From: Robiginitomaculum sp.
GTDB taxonomy: Bacteria; Pseudomonadota; Alphaproteobacteria; Caulobacterales; Maricaulaceae
NCBI GenBank assembly: GCA_030949705.1
Contig: JAUZSF010000001.1
Location: forward strand, 1-64,000
DNA: 64,000 nt
Direction: 5' to 3'
How positions within the stretch are numbered: the stretch's first letter is position 1; each line of letters opens with the position of its first letter. Positions 50,636 through 60,506 of the stretch are shown here, piece after piece. The notes under the pieces were generated by a model, which was given only the letters and a program-made list of their open reading frames with translations, was not told the origin of the DNA and did no database searches. Position numbers and translations under genes: made by a program.

Positions 50636-50639
50636 GAAC

Positions 50640-51754
50640 ATGTTGGACACTGTATCGGTAGTACGCCCAGACGCGGTGCCTTTTGCCGTAAAATTGCGTT
50701 GGCGGGCGGCCTTGATCGGCCAACCCGGTTGGTCCAGCCCATTTCTGACCCCGGAATTTACCATTGCCGTGGGGGCCGTGCGCCAGGACGCCCGTATTAT
50801 CATTGCCCGCGATCATAATGGGCAGATCGGCATTTTGGCGGTGCATCTATGTTTGGGCGGCTATGCCCGCCCCTTGGCCGCCCCCATGAGCGACCACCAA
50901 GCCCTTATTACCGAAGCCGGTTTTGCTGCTGATATTACAGACATTCTCAAGGCGGCGGGCCTGGGGGCCTTGCCTTTCACGGCACTGAACGATCCCAGGG
51001 GACAGGTCTGCCATCAGCCGACCACCAAGGCAGTTTCCCATCTGGTCGATCTGCGCGCGGGCTCTGCGTCGTATTTCGCCCGGCAGGGCAAAATTCATGG
51101 CCGCCATTTCAAAAAAAATGCGCCAGCGCGCCCGCGCCGCCCAGCGTGATCATGGAACGGTAGAGCTGGTACTGGATTCCCAACGAGAAGAGGATTTTGC
51201 CTTTCTGGTACAGCATAAGCGCGCCCAATATCGCCGTACCCGCAAAGGCGACGTACTGGCCTCGCGCTGGATCCCTGCTTTGCTGCGTCATCTCTGGCAG
51301 GAGGGGGGGCCGGGTTCGGGTGGTGCTGAACATGCTGTATCTGGGCGGCAAACCGGCAGCAGCCGAAATCGGGCTTTATTGCGAAGGTATCTACCACTCC
51401 TGGATTGCCGCTTATGATCCGGTCTTTTCCCGTTATTCGCCGGGTCTTTTATTGCTGGAAGGGGTTATACAAAACGCCAGAAAACTCAGCATCAGCCAGA
51501 TCGATCTGGGGGCCGGTCACGACCATTATAAAAAATACTATGCCAATGACCAAATTGCGTTAGGCACCGCCAAGGTGCTGGGCGAGGGCTTTGTCGCCCG
51601 TCAGCACCACTTCATCGATCGCTATGGGGCTAAAATTCTGGCGGGGGTGCCCCTGCGTTTATATAATGCGTTCGAATTTATGGCGGCGTGTCACCCCAGC
51701 TGGCGCGGTAAAATGCGCGGGCTGGCCGGGCGTTTTGGCCAATTCGTCACTTAG
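50640..51754 (+). CDS. GNAT-superfamily protein of the CelD/BcsL (BioF2-like) type, two +1 frameshifts as written
   Basis: Three open segments join into one chain of about 370 residues. Removing one base from the A8 run at 51111-51118 links GRHFKK to MRQRARAAQRDHG, and removing one from the G7 run at 51303-51309 links LWQEGG to RVRVVLNMLYLGGKPAA. The second half has the acetyltransferase_6 pattern (GGKPAAAEIGLYCEGIYHSWIAAYDPVFSRYSPGLLLLEGVIQNA and IDLGAGHDHYKKYYAND). Such proteins act in polysaccharide or cell-envelope acylation; no glycan genes adjoin it here. ATG 50640 lies directly after the large inverted repeat. Confidence 0.78.
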
Positions 51755-51766
51755 CCTAAGGGCTGT

Positions 51767-52723
51767 TTAATCCAGGCAATAATGTTCGCCAGTTTTCGCC
51801 ACCTTAAACCCGGCCTTGCGTATGGTTTGCGACGCTTCACTGGTTGGATCGTGGGCCGGATTTGAATGATTGAGGTGGATAAAGCGTATTTTGGTTTTTT
51901 GCGCTGTGGGCATGGATTTTAGGCGGTTCATGGTGTGGGTTATGGTCGGGTGCGGGATTTTGCTCATGTCCCGGCCGGGCAGTTCATCGCCGCTATAAAA
52001 CGTTGCATCCAGATACAGCAGGTCATTGTCCGCAATGATATCTTCCAGATGGGTGCCGAGCTCATCCCATTGCGCCCAGCTATCGATGTCGGGAAGGTAG
52101 ATGACGCTTTTTCCCTCCGTTTTAATTCGATAGCCTACGGTCTCGGTATATTCGGCGCGGTGGGGCACCAAAAACGGGGTGACTTGCAGACCGCCATCAA
52201 GGGAGATGGTTTGCCCATTTCCCAAGGGCATCAGGGCGATATTCTTTAGGCGTACCAACAGGCTCCACGGCCCGTTATTGGTCAAAAAGGTCTGCATTTT
52301 TGGCATGACGTAAACGGGAATGGATTTTGCCCCCATGGCCTCGCGGCCCAATTGCGCTAGGCCCAGATAGTGGCCGATATGCGCATGGGTAAGAAATATG
52401 CCGCTCAGTGCAAAGCCGCCTTTGTCGGTGGCGCGATCCAGCGCGTATAGCTGGGCCTTTATGTCTGGCGTGGCATCAAAAAGATAACGCGCGCCAGACT
52501 GCTCATCGGTGATGGCAATCGCGCTTGCTGGCTCGGCCTGCGCCGGGTCTTGCCATGCGGGATCTTCATTATGGCCGATTTGCGGCTTGCCGGCGTCCTG
52601 GGCAATACCCAGTACAATAAGGCCTAACCGACATGTCTCTGGTGCTTCGGCCCGGGCATATTGTGGATGAGCCACAACACCGAACATCACCATAACGCCC
52701 AGCCAGAGAAACCGGTGCCTCAT
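51767..52723 (-). CDS. Exported metallo-beta-lactamase-fold hydrolase, PqqB-like
   Basis: A 318-residue protein with a signal peptide (MRHRFLWLGVMVMFGVVAHPQYARA) and an MBL fold related to PqqB: LGIAQDAGKPQIG, an FDATPDIKAQL segment, and FLTHAHIGHYLGLAQLGREA. The metal motif HxHxDH reads HAHIGH, with Gly for Asp, a change known in this subgroup. Downstream His/Asp positions (VPHRAEYTE, YLPDIDSW, LYLDATFY, IHLNHSNP) are present. No pqqA-E genes are nearby, so PQQ synthesis is unlikely. The reaction is unknown. ATG 52723 gives a good signal peptide and lies just after the LysR stop. Confidence 0.82.
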   Translation of the reverse strand: MRHRFLWLGVMVMFGVVAHPQYARAEAPETCRLGLIVLGIAQDAGKPQIGHNEDPAWQDPAQAEPASAIAITDEQSGARYLFDATPDIKAQLYALDRATDKGGFALSGIFLTHAHIGHYLGLAQLGREAMGAKSIPVYVMPKMQTFLTNNGPWSLLVRLKNIALMPLGNGQTISLDGGLQVTPFLVPHRAEYTETVGYRIKTEGKSVIYLPDIDSWAQWDELGTHLEDIIADNDLLYLDATFYSGDELPGRDMSKIPHPTITHTMNRLKSMPTAQKTKIRFIHLNHSNPAHDPTSEASQTIRKAGFKVAKTGEHYCLD

Positions 52724-52727
52724 GAAG

Positions 52728-53624
52728 TTATATTCCAAAATCATTACGCCAGAGACGGGTCTGGCGGGTCAGAAAATCTGAAAACGCCTTTACCCGTTTC
52801 GAGCGGCGCAATTCCTCCGGATAGACAAAATAAATGTCAAATTCCGGGCCGCTAACGTCGGGCAAAATTTTGACCAGTTCGGGATTGCCGCTGGCGACAT
52901 AGTCCGGCAGGCCGGCAATGCCGACGCCAAACTGCACTGCCTTCATCACCCCATAAATATTGTCCAGGATCAGATTGGGTTTGCGCGGATTGCCTGGCCT
53001 GCGCCCCAAGGTGGCCAGCCAGTCGACGTTCTGCAACGGCCCAGTGGCCCCATAAAGCACAATCGGATGCTTATCCAGATCGGCAATGCTGCTGGGGCTG
53101 CCATGCTGGCTGAGATAGGTGCGCGAAGCATACAGGCTCTGTCCCACAGTGAAGAGTTTGCGCTGTATGAGGTCCGCTTGGGTCGGGCGCAACAGGCGGA
53201 TGGCGCAATCGGCCTCCAATTTGCCAAGGTCCAGGCTTTGATCGGTCAGTCTGAAATCCAGAATGATATCTGGATAGTCGCTGGTAAACTCAACCAGACG
53301 CGGGGTCAGCCAGATCGAGCCCAGCGCCACCGTGGTGGTTACCCGCAAGGGGCCAAAGGGTTTTTCGCGGCTGTCGCGCAGGCGCGATTGCGCCAAGGCC
53401 ACCCGTTCGCTCATGCCCGCGGTGGTGTCTTGCAATATTTGCCCCTGTTCGGTCAGCAACAGGCCCCGCGCATGCCGGTGGAACAGCGGCATGCCCAGAT
53501 CTTCTTCCAGCGCGGCAATCTGGCGCGAAACCGCCGATTGTGACAGGTCCAGCCGTTCTGCCGCTGCGGTCAGCGACCCGGTTTCCGCCGCGGCCTGAAA
53601 GGTTTTCAGTTTATCCCAATCCAT
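52728..53624 (-). CDS. LysR-family transcriptional regulator
   Basis: A 298-residue LysR protein. The HTH is at residues 3-60 (DWDKLKTFQAAAETGSLTAAAERLDLSQSAVSRQIAALEEDLGMPLFHRHARGL). The effector domain begins at about 92 (GPLRVTTTVALGSIWLTPRLVEFTSDYPDIILDFRLTD). Compact and complete. The MBL-fold gene starts next to its stop in the same direction, so the two are probably co-transcribed. The effector is unknown. Confidence 0.88.
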   Translation of the reverse strand: MDWDKLKTFQAAAETGSLTAAAERLDLSQSAVSRQIAALEEDLGMPLFHRHARGLLLTEQGQILQDTTAGMSERVALAQSRLRDSREKPFGPLRVTTTVALGSIWLTPRLVEFTSDYPDIILDFRLTDQSLDLGKLEADCAIRLLRPTQADLIQRKLFTVGQSLYASRTYLSQHGSPSSIADLDKHPIVLYGATGPLQNVDWLATLGRRPGNPRKPNLILDNIYGVMKAVQFGVGIAGLPDYVASGNPELVKILPDVSGPEFDIYFVYPEELRRSKRVKAFSDFLTRQTRLWRNDFGI

Positions 53625-53671
53625 GCTTTGTCTTGCTCAGATCACGTCGCCGGGATGGCCGTGTACGTGTA

Positions 53672-56122
53672 TCAGAGCGTTTCCTCCAGCTCTTGTAAGG
53701 CAAGCTCGGGGGCGGCATTGGTGGTGCTGGCCAGACGCGGCAGTAAACAGGTGACTTTGGTGCCTTTGCCCTTGGTCGATTCCAGCTGCACCAGACCGCC
53801 ATGCAGATCGATGAAGGAGCGCACCAGCGCCAGCCCCAGACCGGCCCCGCCGCCTTTGCCGCTTTCAAATTCTTCAAAAACGCGGGCGCGTTTTTCCTCG
53901 TCAATGCCAACCCCATCATCGGCCACCCAGAACCGCACCATGTTTTCCTCGGCCTTGGCGCCCACCTGTATGGTGCCTCCGGCCTCGGTATAGGTCAGGG
54001 CATTGCGCATCAGGTTGTACAATACCTGTTTCAGGCGCGGCCCATCGGCGCGCAATTTGCCAATATCCTCGGGGCAATCGACCTTGATATGCACGCGGGT
54101 CTGCTCGGCCCGGGTCTGTACCAGCGAGACCACGCCCTCAATGATCGCGGCCGGGTCCACATCCGCCAGATCCAGCGCCAGGGTGCCAGCCTCCACGGCA
54201 GCCACGTCCAGAATGTTTTCCAGCATGGTGGCCAATTGTGCCGAGGCGGCATGGATGGCATCCACCGGGCCTTTCAATTTGTCATTCAGCGGTCCCGCAT
54301 AGCCGCTTTCCAGCAAATCGGCATAACCGCTAATGGTGGTGAGCGGGGCGCGCACCTGATAGGAAACATGTTCCACAAAATGCGATTTCAGATCGGCGGC
54401 GGCCTGAATGGCCTCGGCCCGGTCTTTTAGCGATTTTTCCACCCGTTTACTGTCGGTCACATCTGACCAGGCCACCACGCTGGCCCCATCGGGCAGCGGA
54501 TGAGACAACCAGGTCAGTATGGAGCCATCGGTGCGCTTGATCTCGCCAGTAACATGACGGCGCATTTCCGCACCGGGGTCGGTAATGCGCGCTTTCATAT
54601 CGGCCCAGTATTTACCACCGGGAAACAGGGTGCGGCATTTTTCGGCAATGGCATCAAAGGGTTCGCCCTCGGCAATGTCTTTGCTGCCCAACTGCCACAG
54701 GGATTCAAAGGCGGCATTATGCAGGCGGATACGCCCGTCCGAGCCAAACACCGCCACCGCCTCGATCAGTTTGTCCAGGGTGGCCTTTTGCACATTGATC
54801 AGGGTGGTGAACTGGGCCTTCAGATTGATCTGATCCGTCATGTCCTCAAAAATAAAGAGCAAACCGCCCAGCGGGTGGTGCAAGCGGGTCATGCGCAAAA
54901 TACGCCCATCAGGCAGATGCCATAATTCGTCGGGGGTTTCGCTTTGCGGTCCGGCGGTATATTGGGCCAGTTCGGCCTGTTTCCATTCGCTGTATTTGGC
55001 CTGTTCGGGAATGCGCCGCCGCTCGCGCAGAAAATCCAGCCAGTCCCCGTGGCTGGGCGCGGTGGCCAGCCAGTTTTCATCCAGACCAAACAATTGTGCA
55101 AAGGCGGTATTGTGAAAAATCAGTTTTTGCTGGGGCGAGAAAATTGCCACCGCATCGGCCAGATGGTTCAGGGTTTCATCGTGGGCGCGCGATTGAAGGT
55201 CCAGCTGCTGGCGCAGCGTTTCCGCCTCGGTCACATCATTGGCGATGCAGGCCACCCCCCCCGAAACGGGAAAGCAGGTAATGGCATAATGATGATTGGT
55301 GCCGCCGCTGACTACGCCCAGGGTCAGGTTTTGGGCGCTGCCGCTTTCAATGACCGAACGGGCCAGGGCCTGCGCCTTTGGATCAAGGGCCAATTGGCGT
55401 TCAATGGCATGATCCAAATCCCGGGCTTCTACGGCACGCAAATAAGCACCATTGGCCCAATCCAGCTTCAGGCCAGAGGAGAGCCGCCACACCGGCTGTG
55501 GGGCCTTGGACAGCATGTCGATAAAGGCCACCGGGTCTTTGGATATGGTATGACGCAGCTCTTCCAGGCGACCGCGGGCGCTGGATTCTTCAAGGCCCTT
55601 AATGGTGGAATCGGTCAGCCACAGGGCGATCTGTGCCCCGGCGGCACGCCCATCGGCCTCCAGAAAATGGCCATTGGGGCCAATAATAGTCAGGGAAAAC
55701 GGCTCGCCCCGGCTGTGCAACGCCTTTAAACGCTCTCGCAAAGTGGTATCGGCACCAGACGCATCGCGGGCTTCAAAATCGGCCAGTCCTTGCAAGATGG
55801 AACCGGCGGGATCGGCGCGATTGCCGTTCTGGGCAAATTTCAGCATGCTGCCCAGGGCGACCTGGCTGCCAAATATGCGCGGTGTTCCCCATGCCTCTTC
55901 TTCGGTATTAACGATGTCGGACCACACCATGACCAGGCCGGGATGGGCCGCAAAAAGAGAATCCGCATGGTTGATCTTGTCTTCCAGTTCTTCGGCACGG
56001 CGCCGCCAGCGCAGATTGGCCTCGCGTACCCCTCTGGTCAGGCGGACCGCCCATAAGGTTACGGCAATGGCAAAGAAGACTGCGCCAAGGGTAACGATGA
56101 TGGATGCTGTTTGCGCGCTCAT
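53672..56122 (-). CDS. divL: PAS-domain sensor kinase homologue, DivL-like (Tyr at the phospho-acceptor site)
   Basis: An 816-residue protein with one N-terminal transmembrane helix (about 7-27), a coiled coil, three to four PAS-like regions (about 130-560), a HisKA-like helix and an ATPase domain. The H-box reads FVEHVSYQVRAPLTTISGYADLLE: Tyr588 stands where histidine kinases have His. The N-box (LYNLMRNALTYT), DDGVGID and GGGAGLGLALV lid are intact, so ATP may still bind. This combination is that of DivL, the alphaproteobacterial pseudokinase that controls CckA-CtrA signalling and cell-cycle polarity. Orthology is inferred from architecture and Tyr substitution. Divergent from the antiporter gene. 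Confidence 0.85.
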   Translation of the reverse strand: MSAQTASIIVTLGAVFFAIAVTLWAVRLTRGVREANLRWRRRAEELEDKINHADSLFAAHPGLVMVWSDIVNTEEEAWGTPRIFGSQVALGSMLKFAQNGNRADPAGSILQGLADFEARDASGADTTLRERLKALHSRGEPFSLTIIGPNGHFLEADGRAAGAQIALWLTDSTIKGLEESSARGRLEELRHTISKDPVAFIDMLSKAPQPVWRLSSGLKLDWANGAYLRAVEARDLDHAIERQLALDPKAQALARSVIESGSAQNLTLGVVSGGTNHHYAITCFPVSGGVACIANDVTEAETLRQQLDLQSRAHDETLNHLADAVAIFSPQQKLIFHNTAFAQLFGLDENWLATAPSHGDWLDFLRERRRIPEQAKYSEWKQAELAQYTAGPQSETPDELWHLPDGRILRMTRLHHPLGGLLFIFEDMTDQINLKAQFTTLINVQKATLDKLIEAVAVFGSDGRIRLHNAAFESLWQLGSKDIAEGEPFDAIAEKCRTLFPGGKYWADMKARITDPGAEMRRHVTGEIKRTDGSILTWLSHPLPDGASVVAWSDVTDSKRVEKSLKDRAEAIQAAADLKSHFVEHVSYQVRAPLTTISGYADLLESGYAGPLNDKLKGPVDAIHAASAQLATMLENILDVAAVEAGTLALDLADVDPAAIIEGVVSLVQTRAEQTRVHIKVDCPEDIGKLRADGPRLKQVLYNLMRNALTYTEAGGTIQVGAKAEENMVRFWVADDGVGIDEEKRARVFEEFESGKGGGAGLGLALVRSFIDLHGGLVQLESTKGKGTKVTCLLPRLASTTNAAPELALQELEETL

Positions 56123-56238
56123 GTTTTATCGCCCTGGATCGAATCAATACCATAGCGCGTTGCGAAGGTGCAGGCGAGAAGAATTGAACCCCGATCGAAA
56201 GAGCTTTGGCGAGGGGATTTGCCACGCTATAAGGCCTT

Positions 56239-58107
56239 ATGGATGCACATTTCACTCTGGATATGACTGCCAAGCTGGCATTGATCATCAGCGCCGGTAT
56301 CGGTGCGCAATGGCTGGGCTGGCGTCTGCAATGGCCAGCCATTGTATTGATGAGTGTGGCCGGTCTGATCCTGGGGCCGGTATGGGCACTGGTCTTTGGC
56401 GATCCGCTGATCGCCCCGGCGCAGGATTTTGGCCCGCTTTTGCGTCCGGCCATCGCGCTGGCGGTGGCGGTGATCCTGTTTGAAGGTGGACTGGGACTGA
56501 ACTTTGCCGAGGTGCGCGCCACCTCGGGCGCGGTGATCCGGCTGGTGCTGGTGGGGGCGCCGCTGGGTTGGCTGCTGGGCACTGGCGCGGTGCATTACAC
56601 CATGGGATTGCCCTGGGATCTGGCGGCGCTGTTGGGGGGCATATTGGTGGTTACCGGGCCAACGGTGATCATCCCCTTATTGCGCCAGGCCCGGCTGAGC
56701 GCCCGCCCGGCGTCGGTGCTAAAATGGGAAGGCATTATCAACGATCCCCTGGGGGCGGTGTTCGCCGTCCTGATTTTCGAATTCATCATGCTGGGCAGTG
56801 CCCTTGGCACCCATGAAGGCGGGTTTGGCACGGCCATCCTGATGCTGGTGCTGGCGGTAATCGCCGGGACGGTGGTTGGTATGGCTGCCGGTTATGCGCT
56901 GGCCGCCGCGTTTCGTCGTGGCTGGGTGCCGGAATATCTCAAGGCGCCCCTGATGCTGATCACGGTGATGGGCGTTTATGTTCTGGCCGAACTGATCGCC
57001 CATGAAACCGGGCTGGTGGCGGTCACGGCGCTGGGGGTGACACTGGCCAATGTGCGCTTTGCCGCCATCGAGGAATTGCGTCGTTTCAAGGAGGGCATCG
57101 CCACCTTGCTGGTGTCCGCGCTGTTTGTGATCCTTACCGCCGGACTCAGCCAACAGGACCTGATGGCCTTTGACTGGCGCATGCTGGGCTTTGTGGCGGC
57201 CATGCTGTTTGTGGTTCGCCCATTGGTGGTGTGGGTTTCCACCTTTGGTACCGATCTGAACTGGCGCGAAAAGGCACTGGTCGGTTGGATTGCGCCCCGG
57301 GGCATTGTGGCCGTGGCCGTGGCCGGGTATTTCGCCGCCGAACTGGTGGCCCGGGGGCGCCCGGACGCGGCTATCTTGACGCCGCTGATCTTTGCCATTG
57401 TGTTTGCCACGGTGCTGGCCCACGGTTTTACCATTGCGCCCTTGGCGCGCTGGCTGGGCCTGTCCCATGCGGGGCCACAAGGCCTGTTACTGGTGGGGGC
57501 CAATCCGTGGAGCATTGCGCTGGCCAAAACCTTGAAAGAGGTTGGCACCCCAGTGATTTTGGCCGATCAAAGCTGGCAAAATCTGCGCCCGGCGCGCCTG
57601 AACGGCATCAAGGTTTTTCACGGTGAGGTGCTTTCGGAAAATGCCGAGGAAAAATTGGACCACACCCAGATAGACTGGTTGCTCTGCGCCTCATCAAACG
57701 AGGCGTATAATGCGCTTGTCTGTGTGGAATTTGCCCCCGAGCTTGGTCGCCACAAAGTGTTTCAGTTCAGCGTCCATGATGATGCAGACAGCACCGAACA
57801 CCAGATTATCTTTACTGCCCGGGGGCGCACCGCCATGGCCCGGGGGCTGACCTATGACACCCTGATCCGCGATTACTGGCAGGGCTGGCGCTTTGCGGCC
57901 ATTACGCTGGACGATGAAAATACGCTGGAAACGGTGCTGGCGGTCTTGCCCGAAGGGGCCGTTTTGGTGGCCGAGCGCGCGGCCAATGGGGCTATGGCGC
58001 TTCTTGGGCCATCACGGGCACCCAAAGGCGGCGAAGGCGCGGTGCTGATTGTCTTTGCCCCCAAGGGCGTCAATACCAACAATCAGTCCGGGCCGTCGGA
58101 TTCATAA
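56239..58107 (+). CDS. CPA1-family cation:proton antiporter with C-terminal RCK-like domain
   Basis: A 622-residue protein. The first 400 residues form 12-13 membrane helices with the antiporter core ILVVTGPTVIIPLLRQ, FEGGLGLNF and EGIINDPLGAVFAVL (the ion-binding ND pair). After GLSHAGPQGLLLVGANPWSIALAKTLKEVGTPVILADQSW comes a TrkA-N/RCK-like Rossmann domain that probably regulates transport by nucleotide binding. It exchanges Na+ or K+ for H+ across the inner membrane. The 3' end overlaps 25 bases of a convergent XRE gene. ATG 56239 follows a short 116-base divergent region shared with the DivL-like gene. Confidence 0.92.
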   Translation: MDAHFTLDMTAKLALIISAGIGAQWLGWRLQWPAIVLMSVAGLILGPVWALVFGDPLIAPAQDFGPLLRPAIALAVAVILFEGGLGLNFAEVRATSGAVIRLVLVGAPLGWLLGTGAVHYTMGLPWDLAALLGGILVVTGPTVIIPLLRQARLSARPASVLKWEGIINDPLGAVFAVLIFEFIMLGSALGTHEGGFGTAILMLVLAVIAGTVVGMAAGYALAAAFRRGWVPEYLKAPLMLITVMGVYVLAELIAHETGLVAVTALGVTLANVRFAAIEELRRFKEGIATLLVSALFVILTAGLSQQDLMAFDWRMLGFVAAMLFVVRPLVVWVSTFGTDLNWREKALVGWIAPRGIVAVAVAGYFAAELVARGRPDAAILTPLIFAIVFATVLAHGFTIAPLARWLGLSHAGPQGLLLVGANPWSIALAKTLKEVGTPVILADQSWQNLRPARLNGIKVFHGEVLSENAEEKLDHTQIDWLLCASSNEAYNALVCVEFAPELGRHKVFQFSVHDDADSTEHQIIFTARGRTAMARGLTYDTLIRDYWQGWRFAAITLDDENTLETVLAVLPEGAVLVAERAANGAMALLGPSRAPKGGEGAVLIVFAPKGVNTNNQSGPSDS

Positions 58108-58298
58108 TCCAGAATGTCGCCGGGCTTGCATTCCAGCGCTTCGCAGATTTTTTCCAGCGTGGAAAAGCGCACGCCTTTGACCTTGCCGGTGCGCAATAGA
58201 GATAAATTCTGTTCGGTAATGCCCACTTTTTCAGCCAGATCCCGGGCCTTCATCTTGCGACGGGCCAACATGACATCAAGCGTTACAATAATCGACAT
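58083..58298 (-). CDS. Small XRE-family DNA-binding protein
   Basis: 71 residues, essentially one Cro/C1-type helix-turn-helix (VTLDVMLARRKMKARDLAEKVGITEQNLSLLRTGKVKGVRFSTLEKICEALECKPGDILDY). It resembles the YozG-like group, often found next to small membrane-protein genes; no such partner is seen here. The 3' end runs antisense into the antiporter stop. Divergent from the PBP1A gene 124 bases away, which could be a target. Confidence 0.85.
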   Translation of the reverse strand: MSIIVTLDVMLARRKMKARDLAEKVGITEQNLSLLRTGKVKGVRFSTLEKICEALECKPGDILDYESDGPD

Positions 58299-58422
58299 GG
58301 TCAGACCTTAAGAAACTTATTGCCAAACAGCAAGGCGAAATGCCGGTGGATACGTGTCGATTCACTTCCCCTTAACAGGGGGTGCGCGAGACTGTTGGGA
58401 TACTTTTCATGGGGACCAGTGC

Positions 58423-60484
58423 ATGCCGGGACGCGGTACCAAAAAGCCCAGCACCACCGCACGGCCAAGACGCCGCGGCACAACTGCGCGTAAACGCCCC
58501 CCCACCATTGGTCGCCCGGCGCGGCCCAATACCGGCAATCGTCGCCGGCGCAAACGTAAACCGGCCGCGGGCAAATGGCGCCGCGCCTTTGGACAGATGT
58601 TTTATTGGGGCATGGTGGCCAGTCTGTGGATTGGTCTTATCAGCGGGGCGGGGCTGTTATTACTGGCCTCTAACCTGCCCGATACGTCCAGCCTGTGGGA
58701 GGTGGAACGCCAGCCCAGCATTACTTATGTAGATATCAAGGGTCGCCAGATCGCGGTGCGCGGGGCGGCCTATGCGCCCCCCGTTCATGTGGATGAATTG
58801 CCGCCCCACCTGGTGGATGCGGTGCTGGCCATTGAAGACCGGCGATTTTACCATCATTTTGGTGTAGACCCCATCGGTCTGGCTCGGGCCATGTTTACCA
58901 ATGTGCGCCGCGGCGGGGTGGTGCAGGGGGGCTCGACCCTGACCCAGCAATTGGCCAAAAACCTGTTTCTGACCAATGATCGCACGTATAAGCGCAAGGC
59001 GCAGGAAGTGTTGCTGGCCTTCTGGCTGGAAAGCCGCTTCTCGAAAAAGGAAATTCTCTCTCTCTATCTGAACCGGGTGTATTTTGGTCGCGGGGCCTGG
59101 GGGGTCGAGGCGGCGGCCCAGCGCTATTTTGGCAAGCCGGCAACCGAATTGAACCTGGGTGAATCGGCGATGATTGCCGGGCTATTGAAAGCCCCCAACC
59201 GATATAGCCCGACGGCGGACCTGGCCCGGGCTGAGCGCCGTGCCACCGTGGTACTGGACGTGATGGTCAAGTCAAAAAAAGATCACGGCGGCCGAGCGTG
59301 AGGCGGCCTTTGCACAGCCGGTGCATGTGCGCCGCTCGCAGGCCAGCCCGGCGGCTTCGTATTTTGTTGACTGGCTGGCCCCCAAAGTGCGCGAACTGTC
59401 GGGGGATGTGGACGCGGACCTGTTGATTGAGACCACTTTGGATCTGGATGACCAGCGTGCCGCCGAGCGGGCCATTTTAACGGCGCTGGATGCCAAGGCG
59501 AAGGCACGCGGCGCCACCCAGGGCGCCATGGTGGCGTTAAATGCGGATGGGGCAGTGCGGGCCATGGCGGGCGGGGTTTCCTATGCCCGCAGCCAGTTTA
59601 ACCGCGCCACCCAGGCGCGCCGCCAGCCCGGCTCTGCTTTCAAGCCTTTTGTCTATCTGGCGGCGATCGAGGCCGGCCTGTCCCCCTGGACCGTGCGCGA
59701 GGATGCGCCGGTGCGCATTGGCGACTGGCAGCCGCAAAACTATTCGGGCAAATACGCCGGGGACATGGCGCTGATCACGGCGCTGGCCAAATCCGTAAAC
59801 ACCGTGGCCGTGCGGGTGGCCAACGAAGTGGGCCGGGACCGCATTGCCGAGGCAGCGCACCGGCTGGGCTTTACCTCTCCCATTGGTCTGACCCGCTCCA
59901 TGCCACTGGGTTCTAATGAAACCAGCCTGATCGAACTGACCTCGGCCTATGCACCCTTTGCCAATGGTGGCGTGCTGGCCCGTCCCTATGGGCTGGTGCG
60001 TATATCCACCCGTGAAGGCGATGTGTTATGGACCCATAAAACACCGCCGCGCAAAGTGGTGCTGGACCCGCGCACCTATGCCCTGATGAATGTCATGCTG
60101 GAACGGGTGATGAGCGATGGTACCGGGCGTCGGGCGCGCTTGACCGACCGGCCCAGCGCCGGAAAAACCGGCACTACCAATGATTTTCGCGATGCCTGGT
60201 TTGCCGGCTATGCCAGCGGCCATATTGCCGGGGTTTGGGTTGGCGATGATAAAAACCGCGCCATGAAAAAGATTACCGGTGGTTCTTTGCCGGCACAGAT
60301 ATGGCATGCCTATATGGTGCAGGCCCTCAAAGACGTACCGCCCAGCGCCCCGGCCGCCGTGCCACCCACACCTGGTGTGGCGATTGCTACGCGGTCACCA
60401 AGCCCACAATCACAGGCCCGGGTTGAGGCTTCGCCCCGATCAGACGATCCTTTGGGGGATTTGCTGGGAAGCCTGGGGGAATAA
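58423..60484 (+). CDS. Class A penicillin-binding protein (PBP1A/1C-like), one +1 frameshift as written
   Basis: A bifunctional peptidoglycan synthase. A very basic cytoplasmic tail (about residues 1-50) is followed by one membrane anchor (about 58-78). The glycosyltransferase domain has EDRRFYHHFGVDPIGLARA and QGGSTLTQQLAKNLFLTNDRTYKRKAQE. The transpeptidase domain has SxxK in RQPGSAFKPF, SxN in KSVNTVAV and KTG in SAGKTGTTNDF. The frame breaks between the two domains at the A7 run 59274-59280; removing one A joins VMVKSKK to ITAAEREAAFAQPVHVRRSQ and gives about 686 residues. ATG 58423 has GGGGAC upstream; the frame reaches back to 58354. Confidence 0.9.
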
Positions 60485-60506
60485 TCCCTGTCCGGCCTTT
60501 TGGGGG

